Counted from the stretch's first letter, positions 1-8,417 are shown. The stretch is DNA of 64,000 nt from an uncultured Chlorobiaceae bacterium (GCA_903869365.1 CAIPYV010000105.1:1-64000); one strand, 5' to 3'. Notes: generated from the letters alone by a model not told the origin. Numbers and translations are program-made.

Positions 1-404
1 AGCAGCTTGAGCACTTCGAGGTTGTCGCCTTCGATAAAGAGGTTTTCAGTGGTGTCGAAATTTACTGACTCCTGACGGCAGGGTTTGAGGGTGGCGGAGC
101 TGAGGGTCTGAATGAGGTGCAGGGCCTCTTTTTTACCGGGCCACTCCATACCGTAGCGCTCACGACGTGACTCGAACGTGTCGCTGAAAGTACCAAGTTC
201 GGCCTTGAGCTTTTCAAAGTCGATGGACTCGGTCAGTTCCCCTTTGTCGTTGCGGGTTTCGGCAAAAACGGTTGGAAAGAGCTGTTTCAGCCGGGCACGG
301 TTTTGGGCGGCTATATCGAGCGTGGTTCCTTTCATGTTTTCGGGCTGGATCTCTGCCATAGTCTTTAACAATGTGTGGTTTAGACCGTCAACGGAAGCAT
401 TCAT
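1..404 (-). CDS. Type III restriction-modification system methylase (Mod) N-terminus, truncated by window edge
   Basis: Reverse-strand open frame from ATG at 404 (or 359) runs off the left edge: MNASVDGLNHTLLKTMAEIQPENMKGTTLDIAAQNRARLKQLFPTVFAETRNDKGELTESIDFEKLKAELGTFSDTFESRRERYGMEWPGKKEALHLIQTLSSATLKPCRQESVNFDTTENLFIEGDNLEVLKLL; the ENLFIEGDNLEVLKLL block is typical of type III Mod subunits. Absent from the ORF track because it has no stop in the window. Confidence 0.85.
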   Translation of the reverse strand, partial: MNASVDGLNHTLLKTMAEIQPENMKGTTLDIAAQNRARLKQLFPTVFAETRNDKGELTESIDFEKLKAELGTFSDTFESRRERYGMEWPGKKEALHLIQTLSSATLKPCRQESVNFDTTENLFIEGDNLEVLKL

Positions 405-658
405 TCTTAGGGTATAAATCACCCGTTGATTTTTTACTTAATAAACAACAACCAGTGAGTGTGGCTTCTTAATATGTCCATTTTTTTGTTGCAAGTTCAA
501 AATGTTCAGATCAGCGGAAGAGTCCGTAACCTGATATTTTTTTAATCTTATTTTGTTCTTATATTTGTTTTGGCCTGTGTTGCATGAAGGTCGGCTTCAC
601 GCCGTTGAAGTGTATCCTTCTAAGTGCAATGATGGGCTTTTTTTATTTGTTGTATTTT

Positions 659-1200
659 ATGCAGTTATCGCTCGATAGCTTTTTTTGCCGGTTGTAATAA
701 TTTCCTCTGCTTTTCCATTTTTCGAAGTCATAGAGATCTTGCACCGTGGCAACCTGGTCGCTGATATAATCGTAATATCTGGTTTCGCCACGTTCAAAAA
801 CACGTTGAATCGCCCAGCAAAAATAATCAGCGATAATTCAGTAATGGCTCTGCTGTTGGCTGTTGGACGTTGAAGACAACGCTGCAATCGGGTGCTTTTG
901 ATTGTGCTCTGGTGATAGCCTTGCTCAGTCCTTTTTGAAGGTTCGTATGCGTGGTACACCTGCTCCGATGCGATATGTTTAAAACCAGTTTACTGTATGC
1001 ATTGAGTTTGTTTTTCAGTAAATGAGAAAGCAGGTCAGCATAAAATTCGGCCTCTTTACCGTTGTGTTTGCTTTCGTAAAGAGTTGGTATCTTTCTACCA
1101 ACGACGGCTTCAAAACTGCAATCAATAGTTTTGATCAAGTCAAAAGCCATTTTTTTTACTTCAGGGAGGGAAATCAGCTCATCGACAAACTGGCACTGTT
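659..1200 (-). pseudogene. DUF3800-like protein remnant (frameshifted)
   Basis: Two reverse frames join into one family-like sequence: ...QFVDELISLPEVKKMAFDLIKTIDCSFEAVVGRK...KHNGKEAEFYADLLSHLLK... ending in a frameshift near 830-845, then IIADYFCWAIQRVFERGETRYYDYISDQVATVQDLYDFEKWKSRGNYYNRQKKLSSDNCI in another frame; DYFCWAIQRVFERGETRYY resembles the DUF3800 C-terminal block. Confidence 0.55.
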
Positions 1201-1370
1201 ATGCTGCTTGACCGGAATTGTGCGAATGTTATCGGCAGAAGCGTATTGCTGTCTTAAGCTTGGTATTTCAGTTGATTTATAAAAAAGATTTTACAATTTT
1301 TGGGTGAGGGGGGGATGTTCTGCTGGAAGCACCTCATTTCAATTCCGGTTAATCCATTAAATATCATCCT

Positions 1371-4300
1371 ATGGGTGTTACCTGGCTACATGTTTCTGAC
1401 ATGCATTTGACACAAACAAGGTCGTATGACCATGACGTTGTACTCACTGCTTTACTTGAATCGGTTCGAGATGTTAAGGACAATCAAAAGTGGAAGCCGG
1501 ACCTGATTTTTGCGACTGGTGATATTGCAGGCAAAGGAGATGTTGGGGTTTTTAAAGGTGGGGAAAATGCCCCTGCGACTAAATTTTTTAATGCGCTCCT
1601 TGAAGCTTCGGGGGTAGATCGAAAGAATTTGTTCATAGTTCCCGGCAATCATGATGTTGAGCGTAAAAAAGGTATTGGACTTGTAAGAACTCTCGAAACT
1701 CAGACCGATATTGATGAATATTTTGAGGATTCTTCACCAAAATACCATCTCACCTTTAAGCTGGAAGCCTTTGCGTCCTGGTACAATTACTATTTCTTTC
1801 CTCGAGTTTTTCCAGTAGACTCCACTTGTGAGCTGATTTCTTGCGAGATAAATAAAGTTCGGCTTGAGCTGCTGCTTATCAACAGCGCTCTTTTTTGCAA
1901 GGAAGCCAAATCAGATCATGGAATGCTCTGCATTGGGCGTTCATGTATAGATAAGTGTATCAATAATCTCAGGGAGAAAAGGAAGAAATCTGAACTTGAT
2001 CTTGCAATTGCACTGATGCATCATCCGTTCGAATGGCTCCATACAAAATATGAAAGCATTGATCTAAAAAACACGCTTAGAACCCAGGTTGACATTCTCC
2101 TGCAAGGACATTTACATCAAACAGATGTAATAACCGGGAATATGTTACAGCTTGGAGCAGGAGCAGGTTACTACAGTCCTGATAGCCCAAAAAGAGCACT
2201 CTATGGCCAGGTTAATGGAGCAACGGTGAAGGTGCGTCCATTTTGCTATCAAGCTACCAGTTCACCAAAAGTTTGGACAGTAGATACAAGTCTTTTCCCT
2301 CATGAAGAAGGGTATATCGGCAGTTTCACCATTCCAAGTCGTTTCAAACCTCAAGAAACTGACAATAATGACGCATCCAGATATCGTGACTTTCTCAAAG
2401 GTGAGCTGGAAAATATTACCAATAGGCAGCCTAATGCATTTCAAGATATTTCAGTAAAGCTATCCAACATTTTTATCGAATTACGTCTTTCAGAGAGTTG
2501 GAGGAATGAGATGCGTTTTGAGGCTGATTCAGGATTTGACCAGCAGATGGTTGGGCACATCCGCACTCCCGCAGAGGTCATGGATCAAGCTTTTCAAAGG
2601 AAGCACCTGATGCTTGTGATTGGAGATCCAGGTTCGGGTAAAACAACCCTGCTTAAGCATTATGCATTATCCTGCCTTGAAAATGATGGTTATAAAGCGT
2701 TTGGGTTTAAAAACCCGGTCATGGTTTTTTATCTCGCCCTACGAGAGCTACCAAAGAAAGATGGTGCGTATCTTTCCTTACCTCTCTTTATCGAAGCAAT
2801 AGCCAAGGAAAAATTCCATGAATTTCCTCAAGAAATTATAGCTGGTTGGCTTGAAAATCAAGAGACCTTAGTTTTGCTCGATGGGCTTGATGAAATCAGC
2901 GAAGTTGTTGCCAGAAAGGAGGTTTGCCAGTGGATTAATAAAATCGTTACCCGATATCCTAAAGCACGTTTTGTGGTCACATCACGAACTACAGGGTATC
3001 GGCAGCTCGATCAGTCCAGGCCAAAGAATGCAATACGGGCTGATATAATGGACTTTACAGAGGAACAACAGGCTGCTTTTTTACAGAAATGGTTCGCTTC
3101 TGTATTGTTGGCTGATTTTTCTGGCGGTTACTCGACTTCGTGGTCAGAACAAAAGAAAAAAGAATGGTCAGATAAGCAGCAACAAAAAGCCAAAGATAAA
3201 GCGGAAGCCATTACTATCTATTTAAAGAAAGACAAAGAAAAAACTAACGAAAACAAAAACAAGAGTATATGGGCATTGGCCGGCGTGCCTTTATTGCTGC
3301 AGTTTATGGCGATGCTCTGGAAGGAAAAGGATTGTCTTCCACAAAGTCGCACGGATTTATATAAAAACGTTTTGGAATATCTCCTCAGTTATCAGAATAA
3401 TCGCCAACAAACCAAATCGCAACTGCCGGCAGAGGATGCGATGCGAGTACTGGGTTCGGTCTCACTCTGGTTACAGATAATAGTGGGGAAGGATCAAGGA
3501 AGTAAAAAAACAATGAAAAAAAAGATGCAGGTTGTATTGAATAATCTCGATAACCCTCCAACAGTCGACGACTTTTGCGAAGATATGATTTACCATGCTG
3601 GGTTACTCATAGAGTATGGCAAAAAAGATGATGATATGTATGGATTCCGTCATAAATCATTCAGGGAATACATGGCAGCTGTTAAGCTCAGCAAAGTTTG
3701 CACGCCAAAGCAGTTTCCAAAACTTATCAAACATTTTGGCGTCGACTGGTGGGCAGAGCCACTTCGATTTTTTATTGGTCAGTGTGATGAAGTAACCGTT
3801 ACTGCATTTATAAATGAAGTCATTGATTCGGCGATCAGTAGGGAGTTGAACCAAACGCAGCAGGATCTTTTAGTAACCTTGGTAGAAGAAGCCCAGGCAA
3901 TAGATATAAAAGCTTTACAAGTAAGGCTAAATGACCCTGATACAGCGAAAAACCAGCAGCAATACTTGCAAGCATGCTTGAAAGCCACTGGCAAAAAAGA
4001 AGCAGTTGATAGCGTGATGGAGTTTGCTAAAAAAGGTCTTGTCAATTATCATACAGATAAGCTTGATGCACTCTATATCCTGATCAAGGGAGGAACATTT
4101 ACCTATTCATTGACGAAGAAACCTGAACCTGTTCAAGACCTTTATGTAGCAAAATTCACTGTTACAAACCAACTCTACGGCAGGTTTATTAATTATCTGG
4201 CATCAAAAGAACCCTCATTTGCAGGTATAATTTCCATTGAAAACTATAAAACAAAATTGCTTGGCCTTGCAAAGGGCATCAAGGGTTTCAGCAACCATCT

Positions 4301-4727
4301 TGCGGACATGATGAATGAGTTGCCTACCCGCTTTCGCTCGGATTCAGCCGACGACAAACGATTCAACAAGGATGAGCAGCCTGTCATGGATGTTACCTGG
4401 TATGCTGCGGTTGGAAAAGAGAGCAGAACATATCCATGGGGAGAGCAAGATCCGACACCAACCCTGGCTAACTATAATTTCAATGAAGGAGCGACAACGC
4501 CGGTAGGCCGATATTCCGAAGGAGCAACACCGGAAGGTTTGTATGATATGGCCGGGAATGTATGGGAGTGGACTGATAGTTGGTATGATGATACTTGTTC
4601 GTACCGTGTGATTCGTGGCGGGGGCTGGAACGACGACTCCGAGCGCTGTCGGTCGGCTGATCGCGGCGGCAGCGGCCCCGGCGACCGGTACGACAGCATT
4701 GGCTTCCGCTTGGTCTTCGTCCCGTAG
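1371..4727 (+). CDS. Metallophosphoesterase - NACHT NTPase - FGE-sulfatase/C-type-lectin-like domain protein; probable DGR target
   Basis: N-term MPE motifs DMH, GD, GNHD, HH, GHLH; Walker [12 protein letters not shown]; Walker B LVLLDGLDE; C-term YPWGE...GLYDMAGNVWEWTDSWY...RVIRGGGWNDDSERCRSADRGGSGPGDRYDSIGFRLVFVP. Confidence 0.9.
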   Translation: MGVTWLHVSDMHLTQTRSYDHDVVLTALLESVRDVKDNQKWKPDLIFATGDIAGKGDVGVFKGGENAPATKFFNALLEASGVDRKNLFIVPGNHDVERKKGIGLVRTLETQTDIDEYFEDSSPKYHLTFKLEAFASWYNYYFFPRVFPVDSTCELISCEINKVRLELLLINSALFCKEAKSDHGMLCIGRSCIDKCINNLREKRKKSELDLAIALMHHPFEWLHTKYESIDLKNTLRTQVDILLQGHLHQTDVITGNMLQLGAGAGYYSPDSPKRALYGQVNGATVKVRPFCYQATSSPKVWTVDTSLFPHEEGYIGSFTIPSRFKPQETDNNDASRYRDFLKGELENITNRQPNAFQDISVKLSNIFIELRLSESWRNEMRFEADSGFDQQMVGHIRTPAEVMDQAFQRKHLMLVIGDPGSGKTTLLKHYALSCLENDGYKAFGFKNPVMVFYLALRELPKKDGAYLSLPLFIEAIAKEKFHEFPQEIIAGWLENQETLVLLDGLDEISEVVARKEVCQWINKIVTRYPKARFVVTSRTTGYRQLDQSRPKNAIRADIMDFTEEQQAAFLQKWFASVLLADFSGGYSTSWSEQKKKEWSDKQQQKAKDKAEAITIYLKKDKEKTNENKNKSIWALAGVPLLLQFMAMLWKEKDCLPQSRTDLYKNVLEYLLSYQNNRQQTKSQLPAEDAMRVLGSVSLWLQIIVGKDQGSKKTMKKKMQVVLNNLDNPPTVDDFCEDMIYHAGLLIEYGKKDDDMYGFRHKSFREYMAAVKLSKVCTPKQFPKLIKHFGVDWWAEPLRFFIGQCDEVTVTAFINEVIDSAISRELNQTQQDLLVTLVEEAQAIDIKALQVRLNDPDTAKNQQQYLQACLKATGKKEAVDSVMEFAKKGLVNYHTDKLDALYILIKGGTFTYSLTKKPEPVQDLYVAKFTVTNQLYGRFINYLASKEPSFAGIISIENYKTKLLGLAKGIKGFSNHLADMMNELPTRFRSDSADDKRFNKDEQPVMDVTWYAAVGKESRTYPWGEQDPTPTLANYNFNEGATTPVGRYSEGATPEGLYDMAGNVWEWTDSWYDDTCSYRVIRGGGWNDDSERCRSADRGGSGPGDRYDSIGFRLVFVP
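4617..4724 (+). other. Putative DGR variable region (VR) at the 3' end of the MPE-NACHT-FGE gene
   Basis: GC-rich, A-poor terminal stretch; 17 of 25 codons from 4623 to 4697 are NNC (GAC, GAC, TCC, CGC, GGC, GGC, AGC, GGC, GAC, TAC, GAC, AGC...), as expected from AAC template codons with adenine-directed mutagenesis; followed by invariant IGFRLV. Confidence 0.7.
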
Positions 4728-4776
4728 TCAGTTGGCAGCTCATTCCGGCTTTGTTTTTGAGCGAGAGAGCAGTACC

Positions 4777-4827
4777 AACATTTTGGTGAGAGGCGTTGAG
4801 GGACGAAACGCCTCACGCCAAAATGTT
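4777..4827. repeat. Long imperfect inverted repeat (21-bp stem, 2 mismatches, 9-nt loop)
   Basis: AACATTTTGGTGAGAGGCGTT (4777-4797) / AACGCCTCACGCCAAAATGTT (4807-4827), ~50 bp after the DGR-like VR stop codon. Confidence 0.8.
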
Positions 4828-4851
4828 CTGGTAACAAACGACAACAGAAAT

Positions 4852-4880
4852 GACCACCTCAGGTGGTCCAAATTTTTTTT
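4852..4880 (+). terminator. Rho-independent terminator
   Basis: GACCACC-TCA-GGTGGTC hairpin followed by an 8-T run. Confidence 0.75.
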
Positions 4881-4984
4881 GAAAATTCCCGTTATCAGGT
4901 ATTTTTTTTACATATTTTTTACATTACACAAAATCAGTTGTATCATTGGTGTGAAGCCATAGCAAGTTCTATTCAGTGTAGAGT

Positions 4985-5213
4985 CTACGGTTGAAAACTT
5001 AGGTGAGGCTTTACTCCAAAAACATATCCGAAATAACTCAGAAATACCAGACAGACATTTCTATAAGCTCCTGATGCCAACCGTGAAATTGCAGTTTGTG
5101 AGGTATGTGCCCGGCGCGCAACTTCTTTTTTGAGTCATGCCGGCATTACTTCAAATTCCTCTTCGATGGCGTCATACTCTTTATTATAGTTTTCGTCTTT
5201 GAGATGCAAAGAG
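4985..5213 (-). pseudogene. HigA-like HTH antitoxin remnant
   Basis: Reverse frame LHLKDENYNKEYDAIEEEFEVMPA*LKKEVARRAHTSQTAISRLASGAYRNVCLVFLSYFGYVFGVKPHLSFQP* resembles a HigA-type antitoxin (AIEEEFE...EVA.R.HT.QTAISRL.SG...G.KP.LSF.P) with an in-frame stop and apparent internal loss. Confidence 0.5.
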
Positions 5214-5457
5214 TAACATAAATAAATGAGTAAGACGTATTATATTACTAATAAAAAATATATATTATCGTAATATTCTTGATTATTGCATAAGATGCTG
5301 AAAGCCATAGCACGCGCATGGCAACCACTGAACGACGACAACCCCTGGCGAGAAGCTATTGAGCACTATTTCCCTGATGCTTACCGCAGGAACGACTGGT
5401 CAGTGATACAGTACTAAATCTAATCAACCCGGAACTGATAGAAGGAGAGAATAAACC

Positions 5458-6072
5458 ATGAACGAGCAACCCACTTCTGATTCTATCCAATCCAACTCCA
5501 TTAAAGTTGCTGCAGCGCCCTCCATCTCCAGGCTTTTGGGAGTGGTGCCGATTTTACCTGGAGAGTCTGCCGATCTCTACCAGGCAAGTCTTGATGCACT
5601 CATCGAAGAGTTAGGCGCTCGTTCAGTGCTTCAGGTCTACCTTGCAGAAAAAATCCATGAATGCCTCTGGTGGATGCGTCGCTATGAGGAGCAAAAGCGG
5701 GCGACAGTCACTACCGAGATGGCCTCAGAGCTTACTTCTGGTTTATTTTCGAACAGCCGCATCAGTGAAACAGAAATTCGCAACACGCTTATGGCTAATA
5801 AGGTCGACAACGTACTCAAAAAAGCCCTCAAAACTCAGGAACACACTCTTGAGTCACTCCGTCAAGTTGCCATGGCAGGGAGGCAATCGGACATTCTTCA
5901 GCTCGACCAGCAAATCGCACTGCAAACCAAAATCCTTGCTGCTCTGCAGGCCTCTTATGAAGTGGCGTTTAACCGCAAAACGAATGTCGAGCGCTTGCAA
6001 CTGCAAAACGCATTGATCCGTCGCAATTTGCACTCTATCGAAGTGGACGCAGAGGAACTCTCCCAGGCATGA
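5458..6072 (+). CDS. Conserved hypothetical protein ('LPGES...LIEEL...L.EKI...WWMRR' type)
   Basis: ORF with RBS (gaaggagag) upstream; stop overlaps the next ATG. Confidence 0.65.
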   Translation: MNEQPTSDSIQSNSIKVAAAPSISRLLGVVPILPGESADLYQASLDALIEELGARSVLQVYLAEKIHECLWWMRRYEEQKRATVTTEMASELTSGLFSNSRISETEIRNTLMANKVDNVLKKALKTQEHTLESLRQVAMAGRQSDILQLDQQIALQTKILAALQASYEVAFNRKTNVERLQLQNALIRRNLHSIEVDAEELSQA

Positions 6073-6404
6073 CGAGCGCTAAACGTAAGGCCGCAAATCA
6101 GCGTAACGCGCAACGCTCATCTGGCCCCCGAACCGATGAAGGTAAAAGGCGCTCCTCAGCTAACGCCACACGGCACGGCCTCACAACATCGATCGAAACC
6201 TCCCTCTGGGCCGCTCACCTCCAGTCGCTCCAGGCACTTCTCGAGTCCGATGGCTTAAATCCACAAGAAGCCAGAGACCTTGCATTATGCATACTCAACT
6301 ACGAGCGCAACGTCCACTCCCAGCGCAAGCTCCACCATGCACTCAGGCACCTCAGGCGAGCAGCCAATCAGTTAACCAAGCAGTGCAAGGGCTTGACGAT
6401 CTGA
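6069..6404 (+). CDS. Conserved hypothetical protein ('SSGPRTDEGKRRSSANATRHGL' type)
   Basis: 4-nt ATGA overlap with the upstream ORF; conserved-looking GPRT.EGK..SS.NA..HGL motif. Confidence 0.65.
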   Translation: MTSAKRKAANQRNAQRSSGPRTDEGKRRSSANATRHGLTTSIETSLWAAHLQSLQALLESDGLNPQEARDLALCILNYERNVHSQRKLHHALRHLRRAANQLTKQCKGLTI

Positions 6405-6538
6405 GGCGTTCTCATCAAATTTACAAAACGAACCCATTCAGTTATTTGCAGAAGGGGGCACCTTCGCCCAGCACTCTTTCCCCTCGCATCCGAATTGCAT
6501 GATTTAGAGCGCGACCATGTACCCGATCAGGTATCTTT

Positions 6539-6860
6539 ATGGCCATGAAATTGGACATGACCCAACCAGAACTGGCAGAAAAAGCTGGTACGGGGCTGCG
6601 TATCATTTCTGTTATTAAGGCGTATATGGAATCGAATGATCCCAAGGCGACTGAACGGACAACGATTCCCATTTCCATACCGCTTGTGGCAAACCTCCTC
6701 TATAGGCCATCCTATATTTAATCGGAATTGACCGTATCGAGAATACCGATAAAACTGCTTTTTTGATGGCCTCTCCAGAGAAGGCGTTGTGTGACAAGCT
6801 TGTGTTTACCCGAAATCTGAATATAATGGTTGAACCCTCTCAAAAGCGAACTGTTTCTTA
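6539..6860 (+). pseudogene. Composite remnant of an XRE-like HTH and an AbiEi-type antitoxin
   Basis: MAMKLDMTQPELAEKAGTGLRIISVI (XRE-like), then LVANLLYRPSYI and, in another frame, LYLIGIDRIENTDKTAFLMASPEKALCDKLVFTRNLNI (AbiEi-type PEKALCD motif) with interrupted frames. Confidence 0.5.
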
Positions 6861-6878
6861 AACTTTTTTCAGAGCGGT

Positions 6879-8417
6879 TCAAGCAGTCACCCTTTTTTGC
6901 GGAACTGGATTGACCGGTATGCTGGATGGAAAGATCAGTGTAAAAGTAGTCCCGATATTTTTCACACTGTTCACCGATATTTTGATCTGTTGGAGATCCG
7001 CCAGTCTTTTTACTATGGACAATCCCAGCCCAAACCCACCTGTGCTTGAATTTCTTGACTCATCAACCCGGTAAAAGCGTTCAAAAACGGCAGTAAGTTT
7101 TTCTTCAGGAATTCCGATTCCCTGATCGGTAATGCTGCACATCATGTATTTCTCTTTTTGCTCTACGGTTATTGTTATCACTGATCTTGCAGGAGAGTAC
7201 TTGATTGCATTTGAGAGAATATTTTCAAGCATTATTTCAAGCATTGCAGGGTCTGTCGTAACTGTCGCCTTTTCTTGTCCCTCAATGTTGAATTTGATCT
7301 CTTTTTCAAGTGCGATAGGGAACAGCCGAACCGTAACAGTTTCAAGAGCAACGGAGAGCATAACCCCCTCTCTATGTGGGTTCATTTTCTTGCTTTCATA
7401 TCGGGCAAGCATAAGGAGTTGATCTATAAGGCTCGCCATGCGGTTTAATTCTTTCAGGCAGAACTGAATTTTTGTTTCGTAGTGTTCTTTCTCTCTTGGT
7501 TTGCGCACCAATACTTCCAGTGTGCCTTTAACCACAGCAAGCGGGGTTTTCAGTTCGTGTGAAGCATCAGCTGTAAACTGCTTTTCACGTTGAAATGCTT
7601 CCTGCATACGGTCCAGCAGGGTATTGATGGTTGCTGACAGGCGATACAATTCGTCTTGATGATACGGTAGCTCAATACGATGAATAAGGTTTGTATGCGT
7701 TATTTTTTCAGCGGTCGTAATAACCTTCTCTATGGGGCGTATACTTTTGCCCGCTATCAGGCGTGTAAGAACAAAGAGTGTAAGAATAATGCCTGGAAAC
7801 GAAAACAGAAAAACGTTTTGGAGATCGTTCAGGACAATAATAGCTTTTTTCATAGGGACAGCAACAATGAGATATCCTTTGATGATGCCGTCGCGATTGA
7901 AAAGGGGAAGTTGTCCCTGGTGAATCGTTGAATTGTTGATAGTGCTGTTGAAATAGATCGTTTTTGTCTCGCGGGGTTTAAATATCAGGACGTTACGGGC
8001 AAGATTTACTGATTTGTTTATGACCTGGCCTTGAGTGTTGACCAGCTGAATAAATTCGGTGTCAATTTTTGCAGGACCTTTCTCTTCATGCTTTGTTTCG
8101 TTGAAATTGATCTCTTTATCATCAATACAATTTGTAAATCGTGAGAAACTTGTAAAATCATGACTTGTTACGTGTGCATCTGCGAAAATTTCACTAACCT
8201 CATTGTTTACTTCATCATCAAATTGCTTATACACCATACTTTCAACCATGAAGAAAAGTATCGTAAAGATAAGAGCGAGGAGAAACGCTGTAGCAATGGT
8301 ATAGTAAAAAGCGATACGGTTGCGCAGACTCATTCTCGACCATTTTTTTAACAGGATGGAGGTATTCCTGAGTGCATCTTTTGCATCTGTTTTCATCGTA
8401 TTCATTTCAGGATTCAC
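6879..8417 (-). CDS. HAMP-domain sensor histidine kinase
   Basis: Two TM segments, HAMP, H-box ADASHELKTPLAVVKGTLEVL, N/G boxes NAIKYSP, DQGIGIPEEKL, GFGLGLSIVKRL. Confidence 0.95.
   Translation of the reverse strand: MNPEMNTMKTDAKDALRNTSILLKKWSRMSLRNRIAFYYTIATAFLLALIFTILFFMVESMVYKQFDDEVNNEVSEIFADAHVTSHDFTSFSRFTNCIDDKEINFNETKHEEKGPAKIDTEFIQLVNTQGQVINKSVNLARNVLIFKPRETKTIYFNSTINNSTIHQGQLPLFNRDGIIKGYLIVAVPMKKAIIVLNDLQNVFLFSFPGIILTLFVLTRLIAGKSIRPIEKVITTAEKITHTNLIHRIELPYHQDELYRLSATINTLLDRMQEAFQREKQFTADASHELKTPLAVVKGTLEVLVRKPREKEHYETKIQFCLKELNRMASLIDQLLMLARYESKKMNPHREGVMLSVALETVTVRLFPIALEKEIKFNIEGQEKATVTTDPAMLEIMLENILSNAIKYSPARSVITITVEQKEKYMMCSITDQGIGIPEEKLTAVFERFYRVDESRNSSTGGFGLGLSIVKRLADLQQIKISVNSVKNIGTTFTLIFPSSIPVNPVPQKRVTA

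Noticed and set aside
4472-4962. ORFs 4472-4837(-), 4480-4743(-) and 4615-4962(+) over the variable region
   Set aside because: Shadow ORFs of the GC-rich VR; low-complexity Arg/Pro/Ala translations and no RBS or family resemblance.
5295-5417. 40-aa ORF MLKAIARAWQPLNDDNPWREAIEHYFPDAYRRNDWSVIQY
   Set aside because: Too short, no recognisable family; likely a fragment in the decayed region. Not called as a gene.
1-6900. A DGR reverse transcriptase or template repeat near the VR
   Set aside because: No ORF with RT motifs (YxDD/ADD block) and no A-rich second copy of the VR was found by eye in the window; the DGR call therefore rests on the target alone.
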